Notes under the pieces: generated by a model | The model's input: only the letters and a program-made list of their open reading frames with translations | Database searches by the model: none | Told to the model about the DNA's origin: nothing | Program-made: the position numbers and the translations under genes | Shown here: positions 8,357-17,813 of the stretch, in pieces | How the letters are laid out: each line of letters opens with the position of its first letter | Position numbering within the stretch: the stretch's first letter is position 1 | NCBI GenBank assembly: GCA_014904985.1 | Contig: MU129034.1 | Span: 1 to 21,892, forward strand | Length of the DNA stretch: 21,892 bases | Reading direction: 5' to 3' | DNA from: Hydnum rufescens UP504 | Lineage: Eukaryota > Basidiomycota > Agaricomycetes > Cantharellales > Hydnaceae

Positions 8357-9730
8357 CTAGCTAGTCTTTGTAGGTCTCTTAGACCTCCTGGCTGGTATTC
8401 CCATGTTCCTGTTGCTCATCTGTGCTTGGGCCCATGGAGCCTGTATTTCTTTCCACCTTGCCACCAGGATGGGGTCTGTTTCTTTGAAATATACATCCAT
8501 CTCATTATCCACTTTCTTGAGGACTACCACATTGTGGATATGCTGTGGTATGACAGATTGTAAGTTCCTCCAGTAGAGGTAGAAGGAATTGGAGCTCCAC
8601 TGTCCCAACTTCTGTGTGATTTGAATATCTGTGCCCCATTCCAGGAGAAAGGTCATGCCTCCAATATGGAAACTGTGGCCTGAGGGTACCTTGAGGTTTG
8701 CTTCATGCCAGATTCTTGAGAAATGGTCCATGATTGTTCATTTTATTGGCAGCTCCCACCCACTCATAGTTTCATAGCTGAAGAAATGGCTGTGTGGTGG
8801 AACATTGCAATTTATCTCCAGGTGCCTTTCAATTGCTCAATAGGGGCATGTTGGGCCATCCTCATATGTCAGGATGAGGTCTGCCACTTGCATTTGGGCT
8901 GTCTTGGTCCATGGGATGTGCAGCAACATTGATTCTATGCCATTAAGGTCAGCCTTCCTCAGTTTTGTACTGCATTGTATGTGTCAGCTTCCAGAGAAGG
9001 CAGATTTGGTGGGGACTGTGACTTCCCCCAGTCTGGCTAGGCCATGGAAAGCACTGCAAGCAATTGCCCAGCAGGCCATGTCATATGTATTGCAAAAATC
9101 CATCTGGTGGTGAAGGGCATAAAGGTGAGGTATTGTCACTGGTGGGCATGGTTCTTTCATGGATGCTTCTGGTGCAAGTTTCTGGCACCCTGCAAGTATC
9201 AGGCCCATGCATGCACTTGATCCATGCCATGGTACATTGTGGTATCTGTGCCATGCTGCCAGGCCCGAAAACCAGTTCTTGATGCCAGCCTCCCCAATTG
9301 CACCTGCTGTGTCAGCCATGAAACACCCAAGGAGTGTTTCATCTGCTGGTAAGTGGTGCTGCTCATCTACACCATTGGTGTCTCCCCACTCAATCCACCA
9401 TAGTGACCCAGAGGCATAGGACTGTTGCATGGATTTTCTAATGCCTGCTGCATGACCCATTGAGTTTTACCTAGGGCTTGGGCTTGCTTGGGGTAGTTCA
9501 GAATAAGGTTAGCATGTTGTGTGAGTGCCTGCAGTGATACCCAACAGAAAATATGGTGTTCCACTTGGACCCATGGCCAGAATGGGGAAGGTTTCAGGTT
9601 CTTGTTTTCGCCTCTTGGCTTTTGGCCTACTGACAATGGTATAGGGTAGATGGTGAACTCACTGGTCTGCTGGTAGACTGGTACCACATCTGGTGAGTGA
9701 GGAAAATTACTCTGATTGGAAATCCTTGTA
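8357..9730 (-). pseudogene. E2 tyrosine recombinase, decayed
   Basis: From 9730 downwards on the minus strand: an N-terminal part in one frame (QVEHHIFCWVSLQALTQHA), then after a frame change the core-binding domain (LGCFMADTAGAIGEAGIKNW) and box I GLARLGEVTVPT, with its Arg intact unlike E1. Next come LHIPWTKTA, GHSFHIGG (HxxR Arg now His), KLGQWSSNSF (Arg now Gln) and YLYW with Tyr retained. The frame from 9460 down to 8357 is continuous apart from TGA stops (after AFSGS, after CPY and after LPIK). The Arg-to-His and Arg-to-Gln changes are G-to-A at former CpGs. Confidence 0.75.
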
Positions 9731-10991
9731 TTATACTTCATATAGGAAAGCCCTGAGTCCCTTGGGAACTCTGAATTGCTCAGGAAGTCTCTGTAACCCA
9801 CCAAAGTTTCCCCATGACACTTGGTCTGCTGGATTAGCTGCACTCACAATATGCTGGACTTGAATGTCTAGATCAGAGGCCTCTGAGATGGCCCAGCCCT
9901 GTTGGACTGCCTCATTAGTCCATTGGTTGTGGCCTTGGCCCTGACTGAAGGCACCATTTGTGCCTTTGTTGTCTGCCAACACCTTGATGGTCTGGCTTTG
10001 AATTCCTCATGTGACTAGCCACCAAATTGAAAATTTGATTGCAATGCTCTTGGCACCACCTATGTCCCTACCACTGTTTCCTAGTGCTCCTGGAAACCAG
10101 TGCCATGCTTTGTAGCCATCACCCATGCATAAACCAATACCCCAGTCCAATGAGGCATTGACTGAGATTCCATAATCCACTGGCACCTGGGTCTGGGTGA
10201 GGTTTCAGAACATGCCTGGTTTGGCCAGTTGATCTGCCCACCAGCTGATGTCCTGCACCATGGTACTTGGCATTGTATGCATTGCATGGGGGGATTGGAA
10301 ACTGTTCATGAAACATTGGAGGGATGGGAGTCATGACCTGCCCTGGTGATAGACAAACATGATGTGCATCAGGCAGCTGTGGAGTTTGATGGGTTGAACT
10401 TTGGTTTTGTTGTTGGGTGAGCTTAACAGGACTGTGGCCCAGGCTTGGTATTTCAGGCACTTAATTTTGGGTAATGAAACATGCCAAAGGAAATACTCCC
10501 AAAGGAAACCTATGTATACCTGCTTGAAGGTGAAGGGTAGCCATTTCTGTGGTGCCCATGAGACCCCTAAATTGTCTGTGACCCTGGTGATGTCTTCCAA
10601 GGTATAGCTGTAGGTCCATGCTTGGACTGCTGCTCCCTCCTTCCTGAGACTTGTGGCTTCCATTTCATTCACCTCCACTGGGTGCGCTCTGTGGGCTATG
10701 GCATGTGGTGTATTGAAAAGGATGATTGTATTGGGGGGTTGAAAATACCATGTCAAAACTGTTAGTTGAGTGTCTGTGGGTGGAGAGGTCGTAGCAGGAG
10801 GGGTTGACAGCAGTTGGCTTAGAAAAATGAGGTCATCTACCCATCTTTTGATCAGTCCTATTCTGCTTGCAAGGAGAATGTCTCATACCAGTTCTAACAC
10901 TGCTCTGCAGATCCCAGCTCCTGGCCAGACTCTGAAGGGCACTGCTTGGTTGACATAAAACTGTCCATCTGGGCCATGCTGTACAAGCCAC
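9731..10991 (-). pseudogene. E2 reverse transcriptase-RNase H, truncated
   Basis: Minus-strand reading gives QAVPFRVWPGAGICRAVLELV, then RWVDDLIFLSQ (RT active site, about 10830). Further on come VQAWTYSYTLEDI and LGVSWAPQKWLPF, matching E1 WTYSYDLDDV and LGVPWASSKWLPF. RNase H pieces follow: GIGLCMGDGYKAWHWFPGA, VLADNKGTNGAF and SAANPADQVSWGNFGGL. It ends FLYEV-TAA, like E1 YLLEV-TAA. Several frame changes and TGA codons break it, and the N-terminal RT motifs are missing at the junction with R1. Confidence 0.72.
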
Positions 10992-11219
10992 TGTCAGGAT
11001 CAAATTGACATTTGCTTCCACCTAAGGACTTACCCATCAGAGTATCATTCTTCATTGACCCTATCATATGGCACCTACTTCCTCAAATGCTCTTGTCTCC
11101 TCTCTCCCTCCATTCACTATGGGGGTTATTGTCATCCTTGCCATTATTGGCATTTCTCTTATTATTATTGCCCTTGTTCTATCAGGCCTCGGCCAGCAGG
11201 CTATGGGCTGGGTAGTCAA
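10992..11219 (+). repeat. Repeat block R1 (228 bp), decayed copy of R2
   Basis: Matches 17586-17813 over the same length without indels. I count nine differences, all transitions. It starts TGTCAGGATC directly after the truncated E2 and ends at GTAGTCAA, where the low-quality duplicate begins. It encodes the same start as R2, MAPTSSNALVSSLPPFT (Thr to Met in the next position), and one membrane helix, but the frame is cut after about 50 residues. Confidence 0.8.
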
Positions 11220-11834
11220 TTGTCAGAATAGTGGCAGCCCATGGCTGCCAACTGCTCTTTAGATTGGACCAATTTGGTGAGAGTGTGCACGGAGCATCGG
11301 TCATCTGTGCACATTGCGAGTATTTCTGTAATCGCTTCATAAGTCGCCAAGAATTAACTTCGACCGTCTTACGTTAAAGCCGCGGAGCTGATCCCATGAC
11401 CTCTTGGCCTTTGTGCAGCCGTTAATCTGGCTAATTAGACTGCGTATTTCGGGGAGAGGTAGCCGAGGCCTCTTGCAGCGGAAAGTTGGCTTACTGGTGG
11501 AGATCACCTGTGTGGAGTCTTCTTGGTATTACTCGTTGTAGCTTGTGCGAGCCTCTGACGGCAAGTCTTGGCTGACTGTCAGTCATGCGAGATCACGTCC
11601 GGCAGCGCTATAGTCTGACGTTAATTGCGTCCTCATAAGAGTGCCAGGAGCCTTTTGCATCGAGGGCCCACATAACCGGTCACAGTATGTTGACCGCAGT
11701 TTGTACTGTCTGCCACGCAAAATTTCGTAACTGAATCTTGAACTCGTCGCTCATAGTGATCTTTATTCATGGTGGAAAAAATAGGGGGTAAATGTGTTTC
11801 TTTTTAAGAGAGCAGTGACTGGGCCCTAACCTAG

Positions 11835-12219
11835 TGAGAGTTATGGTATGCGGCACGAGAACAACTCCCCCCTGATTACTAGAGCGGGTTGAGGACGAAT
11901 TCGTAGATCAGCGAGGACTCGAGTCGGCCCAGGTGATTAAGCAGGTGGTGGGAAGAACACACACAGAGAAGTTTGAGATTATGTGGGCTCAAGCTGTCCT
12001 TTAATACTATTTACATGAGGCACAGAAAACACATAAGATGGGGTAAATATGGGGTAACAGATGAAGTAAAAAGTCCAATGATGGCGGCAAGGAAAGATGC
12101 GGTGAAACTATCACAAGATCCCAGATAATCAGGTTGGGTGGCTGTTTGCATAGCCCCTAGGGGTTGCGCTTGTCTCCGATGTGTATTCAGTTGCTTCCAT
12201 AATCTCGCTCGCTCCAACA
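11835..12219 (-). repeat. Copia LTR copy inside the low-quality duplicate
   Basis: Corresponds to the LTR at 16252-16638. It runs from TGAGAGTTATGG to GCTCCAACA on the plus strand and is followed by the same flank (GGTGTATCG). Because the flank is the same, it is a duplicated locus and not the other LTR of the copia element. Confidence 0.6.
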
Positions 12220-12471
12220 GGTGTATCGAAGGCCCTCACTGTATCATTGTCAGAACTGCTGACATGTCGTTGCATGAACATTAGTCCCCATCATCATTAT
12301 AGGATAAAACATGTGTCAGTCCTGTCATTCCATTCAGATACACTATGATGGACATGAGCGTGAATCAGTAAAACCCATCGCGCATCAGCACATCATTGAA
12401 GAGTGAGAGGACTCAATCACAGAGATGCGCAGTTCAGTTTTGGAAAATTCCTAATGCCCCTCAAAATAAGT

Positions 12472-12517
12472 ACCTCCTAGGTGGTTTGAGTTTGCATCTG
12501 CAAACCACCTAAGAGGT
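12472..12517. repeat. Hairpin, duplicate of 16885-16930
   Basis: Arms ACCTCCTAGGTGGTTTG and CAAACCACCTAAGAGGT around a 12-nt loop. One arm base differs from the cleaner copy, giving a mismatch. Confidence 0.6.
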
Positions 12518-12656
12518 GTTCTGAGGTATGGATGTCTAAGACACACCTGAGGGTATTTTTGGGGATTTTTTTTTTATTAAGTATATATAGACATGTCTAA
12601 AATAGCCCACTGCAAGGTGCTGCTCTGGGAGGGTTTGTTCACTGGCTTGGAGCAGT

Positions 12657-12680
12657 GATTTTTGTTATTTTTTTTTTTTT

Positions 12681-12720
<40 letters not shown>
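12657..12720. repeat. Long poly-T tract
   Basis: T13 (12668-12680), AAA, then T35 (12684-12718). The collinear sequence near 17065-17075 has no such tract. It is either an insertion of poly-A/T or a read artefact. Confidence 0.8.
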
Positions 12721-12722
<2 letters not shown>

Positions 12723-12960
12723 AAGGTCTAATTAGGCATGTCTAATAAAGATATATTTCTGGGTTTAGAGGTGTCTATCATCTTACTTGTGTCTACTGTG
12801 TCTAAATCAACATTTTGAGCCCAAGACTCTGGTGGTAGTACTATAGTGTCTAATGTTGTCTAGATCCAATAATAATCCAATAATAATTGGGTGGCTATTG
12901 TGGATGCATGTCTACTAGTGTTAAATTAGAACAAAGGCATCGCCTCCAGGGGGAGATCAT

Positions 12961-13214
12961 TAGACATGTCTAGAGATGTCTAGAGATGTCTAGGTGTGTT
13001 AGACATATCTAGACACATCTAGTCATGTTATAGTCATGTCTAAGAATGTTAGACACATCTAGACATGCTAGTCATGTCTAAGACATGTCTAGACATGGTC
13101 TAGTCCATGTACTATAGTCATGTCTAGAGCATGTCTAGACACTGCTAGAAGCATGCTAGACACTCTAGACATGTCTAGACACATCTAGACATGCTTAGAC
13201 ACATCTAGACATGT
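12961..13214. repeat. Palindromic minisatellite, degraded copy
   Basis: Short units built on the self-complementary TAGACATGTCTA, with TAGACACATC and TAGTCATG variants. It is the counterpart of 17315-17585 but with many single-base indels, so unit boundaries are blurred. Confidence 0.8.
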
Positions 13215-13264
13215 TCTTAGATTGAATAAAAGCAAGGCAAAAGGGCCTAACTAGATATACAATT

Positions 13265-16172
13265 ATGGCTGACTGGTTTGGGCAAGTGCGATAATCATTC
13301 GAAAACTTGCAAGTCACGCAATGGGGGGAATATGTTTCATAGTAGTCAACTCCAAAGATTTGAGTAAAACCACGGGCAACTAGACATGCCTTGTATTTTA
13401 GAATGGTGCCATCGGCTTTCCGTTTGATTTTGAAGACGAGTTTACAATCGACAATGTTTTTGTCGGGTGGTCTTGGGACTTCTTCCCAAGTTCCAGCATC
13501 TTCAACAGTCTTGAGCTCGATATCTATAGCTTGTTTCCATCATGGCCAATCCGTTCATGACTTGGCCTCTTCCAGGGATTTCAGATCTCCATCTATATCT
13601 TGAATGGTTGCGAAAGCCGCGTCGTTAAATTCTATATGATAGATGGCGTCATTTAGGAGAGATGCTGAATTCTTGCTGATATTATCACTGCTCCCCCTGA
13701 CACCGGGATCTGAGAATTGGGTTTGTGTGTGTATCCATGAACTGTCCCTTCGCCCTGTGCGAGGCGTTGCACATATTGAGATGGTTTGGGGACACGTGTG
13801 GAGCATCGTTTGGGTTCAGTGGGTGGGGTCTGTTTTGGCATAGGAGGGGGTTCGGTGGGGGTAGTTGGCCTAGAATTTAGGGTTTTGTCATCATCTGAGT
13901 CTTCGGGATCTGGAGAGTTGTTGTTGGTCGGCAGGGAATCTATCCGCAGCCTTGAGCTCATAACTGGGTGATTGACAGAAATGTCAATTGTCGAGGTAGT
14001 GAATTTTACATTACGTTCAATGGAAATTTTGTTCCTTCCCTTCCAGTAAACCCTATGAGCATGTAGGCTATCATTATCATAGCCCACCCAGAAGGCCTCA
14101 TTCGTGCATTCATCGAGTTTTGATCCAGAGTCATTATGAACCCAGACTCATTGGCCCCAAATAGGGATATTCGCGAGGTTTGGCTTTTCCTTCGTAAGCC
14201 ATTCAAGTGGTGTTATGTGGCCTAAGACATGCGTAGAGGTACAGTTTTTGAGCCAGATGGCCCAATTCACAGCCTCGCCCCCGAGATTTTTTGGCAATTG
14301 AGACTGATGTAACATAGCACGAGTTCATTCAAGAATCCACCAATTCAGTGATTTGGCAACTCCGTTGTGCTGGGGAGTATCGTGGGTGGTTAACCGGTGC
14401 TCTGTGCCCTGATCCCCTAGAAACTTTGTGAATGCATGACTTGTGTATTTGCCTCCATGGTCAGATCGAAGCCGTTTAATTTGGACTCCGTGCTGCATCT
14501 TTGCCCAAGCTGCGAAGTCTTTGTAGGCATCGAGTGCCTCATCCTTCGTACATAATAGTCGAAGCTTCGTATATCTTGTGGCATCATCTGTAAATGTGAT
14601 GTAATATGAGTGCCCGCCTAAGGAATTTAGGGGTGATGGCCCCCAAATGTCTGTGTGAATTTCCTCACCAAATGAGGAGGCGAGTGGGGCTGTCCGCTCT
14701 TTCTTGATGGCCTTCCATGTGGCTTTGGCATACTCGCAGGAGTCGCAGGAAAAATCCTTGATGTCATCAATTAGGTCGATGCCCTTGATAATGTTGTTTT
14801 TGATAAGTGTGTGTATTGTATCAACCGAAATATGGGCCAATTGTCTGTGAAGATCCAAGAGCTTCACTGTCTCATGTGCAATTGTAGCTGCTGAATTAGC
14901 ATGTTCGACTTTGTATAAGCCATTATCGCTGCCAGAGATGCATCCAATAAGGACACCTTTCGGGTTTTTGATTTTGCACAAGTTTCTGTTGAATAGGACT
15001 TTGTGACCCGCTTTTGTAATTCGGTTTATCGAAATGACCGTTAATCCGAGTTCTGGAGCATGGAGGGCATCACGCAAGATGACTGGGGTGAATTTCCCGT
15101 CATTCAGCACTTGAATCTTTAAGTCGCCAGCACCAATAGCATGGAATACTCGGTTATTAGCTGCAAGGATTGGGTGAGGGTCGATAGGATGGTAATTAAT
15201 GAATTGCTCCTTATACGGAGACATGTGTTGGGTGGCCCCTGAATCATATATTTTGGCATAAGCAGGGGATTTCGTCCATTCGTTCGTTGTTGCCGTGATA
15301 TCTGGCTGTGGCCCAATGGCCTCAATTGTTGCCCATGCCTCAACGTCGGCATGTGCAGCTGCTGAGGTGCTTTCCTTAGCACCCATCCTAGAGTTTGGCA
15401 ATCTGTGGGGTCCCTGGCCTTCCTTTCCTCCCCCTTTCACCCAACAGTCCGCTTTGAAGTGTCCCTTTCGGTGGCAATTGAAGCACTCGACATCCTTCTT
15501 GTTCTTCCTTTGCCTGTTGGCATGGAAGGCCTCATCGTTATTCGATTTGGACTTCCCCTTCTTCAGGGTTTGCCGGTCATACTTGTCTGTCACAAGGTGG
15601 ATTACCAGAGTCGGTGTAATAGACTTGCCACTGAGATCCGCGGCAGCCATAATCGAATTTATCGTATTATCGTATGAGTTGGGGAGTGATCCCAATAGAA
15701 TGTTTCTGTATTCTTTGTCCAGAATAGTGGCACCCATGGCTGCCAACTGCTCTTTAAGATTGGACAATTTGTCGAAGTGTGCACGGACATCGTCATCTGT
15801 GCCACAGCGAGTATTCTGTAATCGCTTTCATAAGTCGACCAAAATTAACTTCGACCGTCCTTCGTATAAAGCCCGGAGCTGATCCCAGACCTCCTTGGCC
15901 TTTAGTCCAGCCTTAATCTGGCTGAACACCGTATCGGGGACCGAGCTGGCCACAAGTTGCTTAACCATGGCCTCGTCCTTCTTCCATCGAGCCTCTGGCA
16001 TAAGTCCATCAACTGTACCGGCAGCGCTATAGTCTGACGTAATTGCGTCACTCATAAGGTGCTCAAGGAGCCCTTTTGCATCGAGGGCCCACATAATCCG
16101 GTCACAGTATGTGACCCAGTTTGTACTGTCTGCCACCAATTTCGTAACCTGAATCTTGAACTCGTCGCTCAT
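13265..16172 (-). pseudogene. Copia Gag-Pol polyprotein, inactivated and truncated
   Basis: Starts at ATG 16172 (MSDEFKIQVTKLVADSTNW), a UBN2/copia-type Gag. Then come the zinc knuckle CFNCHRKGHFKADC (about 15449-15490), the protease DSGATQHM (about 15225-15248), GAG-pre-integrase LLDLHRQLAHIS, integrase HTDIWGP and RSDHGGKY, and the third catalytic site in PQHNGVAKSLNW, where the Glu is Lys. RT begins WKQAIDIELKTVEDAGTWE and reaches CLVARGFTQIFGVDYYETYSP. One frame runs from 16172 to about 13700, interrupted only by TGA at 15830-15828, 14327-14325 and 14150-14148. One frameshift follows near 13700, then two more TGAs (13555-13553, 13542-13540). Confidence 0.85.
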
Positions 16173-16234
16173 AGTGATCTTTTCTAGTGGTGGAAAAAAT
16201 AGGGGGTAAATGTGTTTCTTTTAAGAGAGCAGTG

Positions 16235-16250
16235 ATGGGCCCATAACCTA
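16235..16250 (-). promoter_or_regulatory. Copia primer-binding site of half-tRNA type
   Basis: On the minus strand TAGGTTATGGGCCCAT lies immediately after the LTR end (...CTCTCA). It is complementary to an initiator-tRNA-Met anticodon stem-loop (GGGCCCAUAACC, with the CAU anticodon). Copia and Ty5 are known to prime from a half tRNA-iMet of this kind, so this supports the LTR border. Confidence 0.6.
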
Positions 16251-16251
16251 G

Positions 16252-16638
16252 TGAGAGTTATGGTATGCGCACGAGAACAACTCCCCCTGATTACTAAGCG
16301 GGTGAGGACGAATTCGGTAGATCAGCGAGACTCGAGTCGCCCAGGTGAATTAAGCAGGTGGTGGGAAGAACACACACAGAGAAGTCCTTGAGATTTATGT
16401 GGGCTCAAGCCTGTCCTTTATACTATTTACATGAGGCACAGAAAACACATAAGATGGGGTAAAATATGGGGTAAAGATGAAGTAAAAGTCCAATGATGGC
16501 GGCAAGGAAAAGATTGCCGGTGAAACCTATCTACAAGATCCCAGATAATCGAGGTTGGTGCTGTTTGCATAGCCCCCTAGGGGTTGCGCTTGTCTCCGAT
16601 GTTGTATTCAGTTGCTTCCATATCCGCTCGCTCCAACA
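16252..16638 (-). repeat. Copia 5' LTR (387 bp)
   Basis: In element orientation it starts TGTTGGAGCGAGCGG (right end at 16638) and ends CATAACTCTCA (16252), giving the TG...CA borders of an LTR. A TATAAA box (plus-strand 16417-16422) lies in its middle, as expected for the LTR promoter. The primer site follows directly. The partner LTR is missing, so the borders are inferred from motifs and not from an LTR-LTR match. Confidence 0.65.
16417..16422 (-). promoter_or_regulatory. TATA box of the copia LTR
   Basis: Minus-strand AGTATAAAGGACAG in the central LTR, about 245 nt upstream of the Gag ATG at 16172. Confidence 0.5.
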
Positions 16639-16884
16639 GGTGTATCGCCAGGCCCTACTGTATCATTGTCAGACTCTGACATGTCGTTGCTATGAACAGT
16701 TAGTCCCCATCCTCATTATAGGATAAACCATTGTCAGTTTCTGTCATTCCATCCAGATACACTATGAATGGACATGCGTGAATCAGCACATCGACCATCA
16801 CACATCAATTGAGAGTGAGAGGAACTCAATCACAGAGATGCGAGTTCAGTTGGAAAATTCCACCTAATGCACCCTCAAAATAGT
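16639..16884. other. Non-coding flank of the copia LTR
   Basis: No gene seen. It is present in both copies of the duplicated segment, next to the LTR. Confidence 0.5.
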
Positions 16885-16930
16885 ACCTCTTAGGTGGTTT
16901 GAGTTTGCATCTGCAAACCACCTAAGAGGT
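16885..16930. repeat. Perfect 17-bp-arm hairpin
   Basis: ACCTCTTAGGTGGTTTG and its exact reverse complement CAAACCACCTAAGAGGT flank a 12-nt loop (AGTTTGCATCTG). It could extrude as a cruciform or be the remnant of a foldback element. No rho-independent-type context is relevant in a fungus. Confidence 0.85.
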
Positions 16931-17314
16931 GTTCTGAGTATAGGCATGTCTAAGACACACCTGAGGGGTATTTTTGGGGATTTTTTTTTTTAAGTTCACT
17001 ATATAGACATGTCTAAAATAGCCCACTGCAGGTGCTGCCTGGGAGGGTTTGTTCACTGGCTGGAGAGTGTTACAGGTCTAATTTAGGCATGTCTAATAAG
17101 ATATTTTCTGGAGCCTTAGAGGTGTCTATCATCCTTACTGTGTGTCTACTGGTGTCTAAATCAACATTTTGAGCCCAAGACCTCTGGTGGTAGTACTAAT
17201 AGGTGTCTAATGTTGTCTAGATCCAATAATAATCCAATAATAATGGTGCTATTGTGGATGCATGTCTACTAGTGTCTAAATTAGAACAAAGGCATCTGCT
17301 CAGGGGGAGATCAT

Positions 17315-17585
17315 TAGACATGTCTAGAGATGTCTAGAGATGTCTAGGTGTGTCTAGACATATCTAGACACATCTAGTCATGTCTATAGTCATGTCTAGA
17401 CATGTCTAGACACATCTAGACATGTCTATAGTCATGTCTAGACATGTCTAGACATGTCTAGTCATGTCTATAGTCATGTCTAGACATGTCTAGACATCTA
17501 GACATGTCTAGACACATCTAGACATGTCTAGACACATCTAGACATGTCTAGACATCTAGACATGTCTAGACACATCTAGACATGT
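17315..17585. repeat. Palindromic TAGACATGTC minisatellite
   Basis: About 270 bp of 10-13-bp units alternating TAGACATGTC, TAGACACATC and TATAGTCATGTC. The core TAGACATGTCTA is its own reverse complement, so any stretch can fold on itself. Isolated units also occur upstream (for example near 17007 and 17090), suggesting the array grew from dispersed motifs. It ends exactly at R2. Confidence 0.9.
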
Positions 17586-17813
17586 TGTCAGGATCAAATT
17601 GATATTTGCTTCTGCCTAAGGACTTACCCATCAGAGTATCATTCTTCATTGACTCTATCATATGGCGCCTACTTCCTCAAATGCTCTTGTCTCCTCTCTC
17701 CCTCCATTCACTACGGGGGTTATTGTCATCCTTGCCATTATTGGCATTTCTCTTATTATTATTGCCCTCATTCTATCGGGCCTCGGCCAGCAGGCTATGG
17801 GCTGGGTAGTCAA
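17586..17813 (+). repeat. Repeat block R2 (228 bp)
   Basis: The better-preserved copy of R1. It begins TGTCAGGATC immediately after the minisatellite. An ATG at 17662 opens the reading frame described separately. Confidence 0.8.

Larger units (their letters stand above)
8200..10991 (-). mobile_element. YR retrotransposon E2, same family as E1, 5'-truncated and CpG-depleted
   Basis: Read on the minus strand it follows the same order as E1: RT from the VMFG-equivalent motif and WVDDLIFL, RNase H, core-binding domain, YR catalytic domain, then 3' non-coding DNA. The non-coding part resembles the E1 B1 region (GACTATGGATTGTGC versus GACTATGGTTTGTGC). It lies in inverse orientation to E1. The RT is cut at 10991/10992 where block R1 begins, so gag and the RT palm start are gone. 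Virtually all CpGs have become TpG or CpA, so it is clearly older or more heavily modified than E1. The left boundary is approximate. Confidence 0.75.
11220..13214. repeat. Indel-rich duplicate of 15718-17585 (probable unpolished sequence)
   Basis: Runs collinear with 15718-17585 in the same orientation: copia gag start, primer site, LTR, flank, hairpin and minisatellite. The differences are overwhelmingly one-base insertions or deletions, with CpGs retained. The gag frame that is open in the other copy is shredded here. About 11435-11590 is especially insertion-rich, and an extra poly-T tract is present. This is the error profile of raw long reads, not of biological decay in this window. Confidence 0.75.
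13216..16638 (-). mobile_element. Ty1/copia retrotransposon, 3'-truncated
   Basis: On the minus strand, in order: 5' LTR (16638-16252), primer site (16250-16235), Gag, zinc knuckle, protease, integrase, and the start of RT. This is the copia order, integrase before RT. The RT stops after about 100 residues near 13265, where homology ends close to the duplicated minisatellite. Most of RT, RNase H and the 3' LTR are therefore missing. The reading frame is otherwise long and well preserved, with CpGs largely kept, so it is much younger than E2. Confidence 0.85.

Noticed and set aside
15295..15882. 195-residue plus-strand frame
   Set aside because: Antisense of the copia Gag-protease region; no family features.
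11835..16638. The two LTR-like copies as the paired LTRs of the copia element
   Set aside because: Both copies carry the same outer flank and the same gag side, so they are duplicates of one end and not a 5'/3' LTR pair.
17315..17585. CRISPR-like array
   Set aside because: Units are contiguous 10-13-bp palindromes without spacers, in a eukaryotic TE context: a minisatellite.
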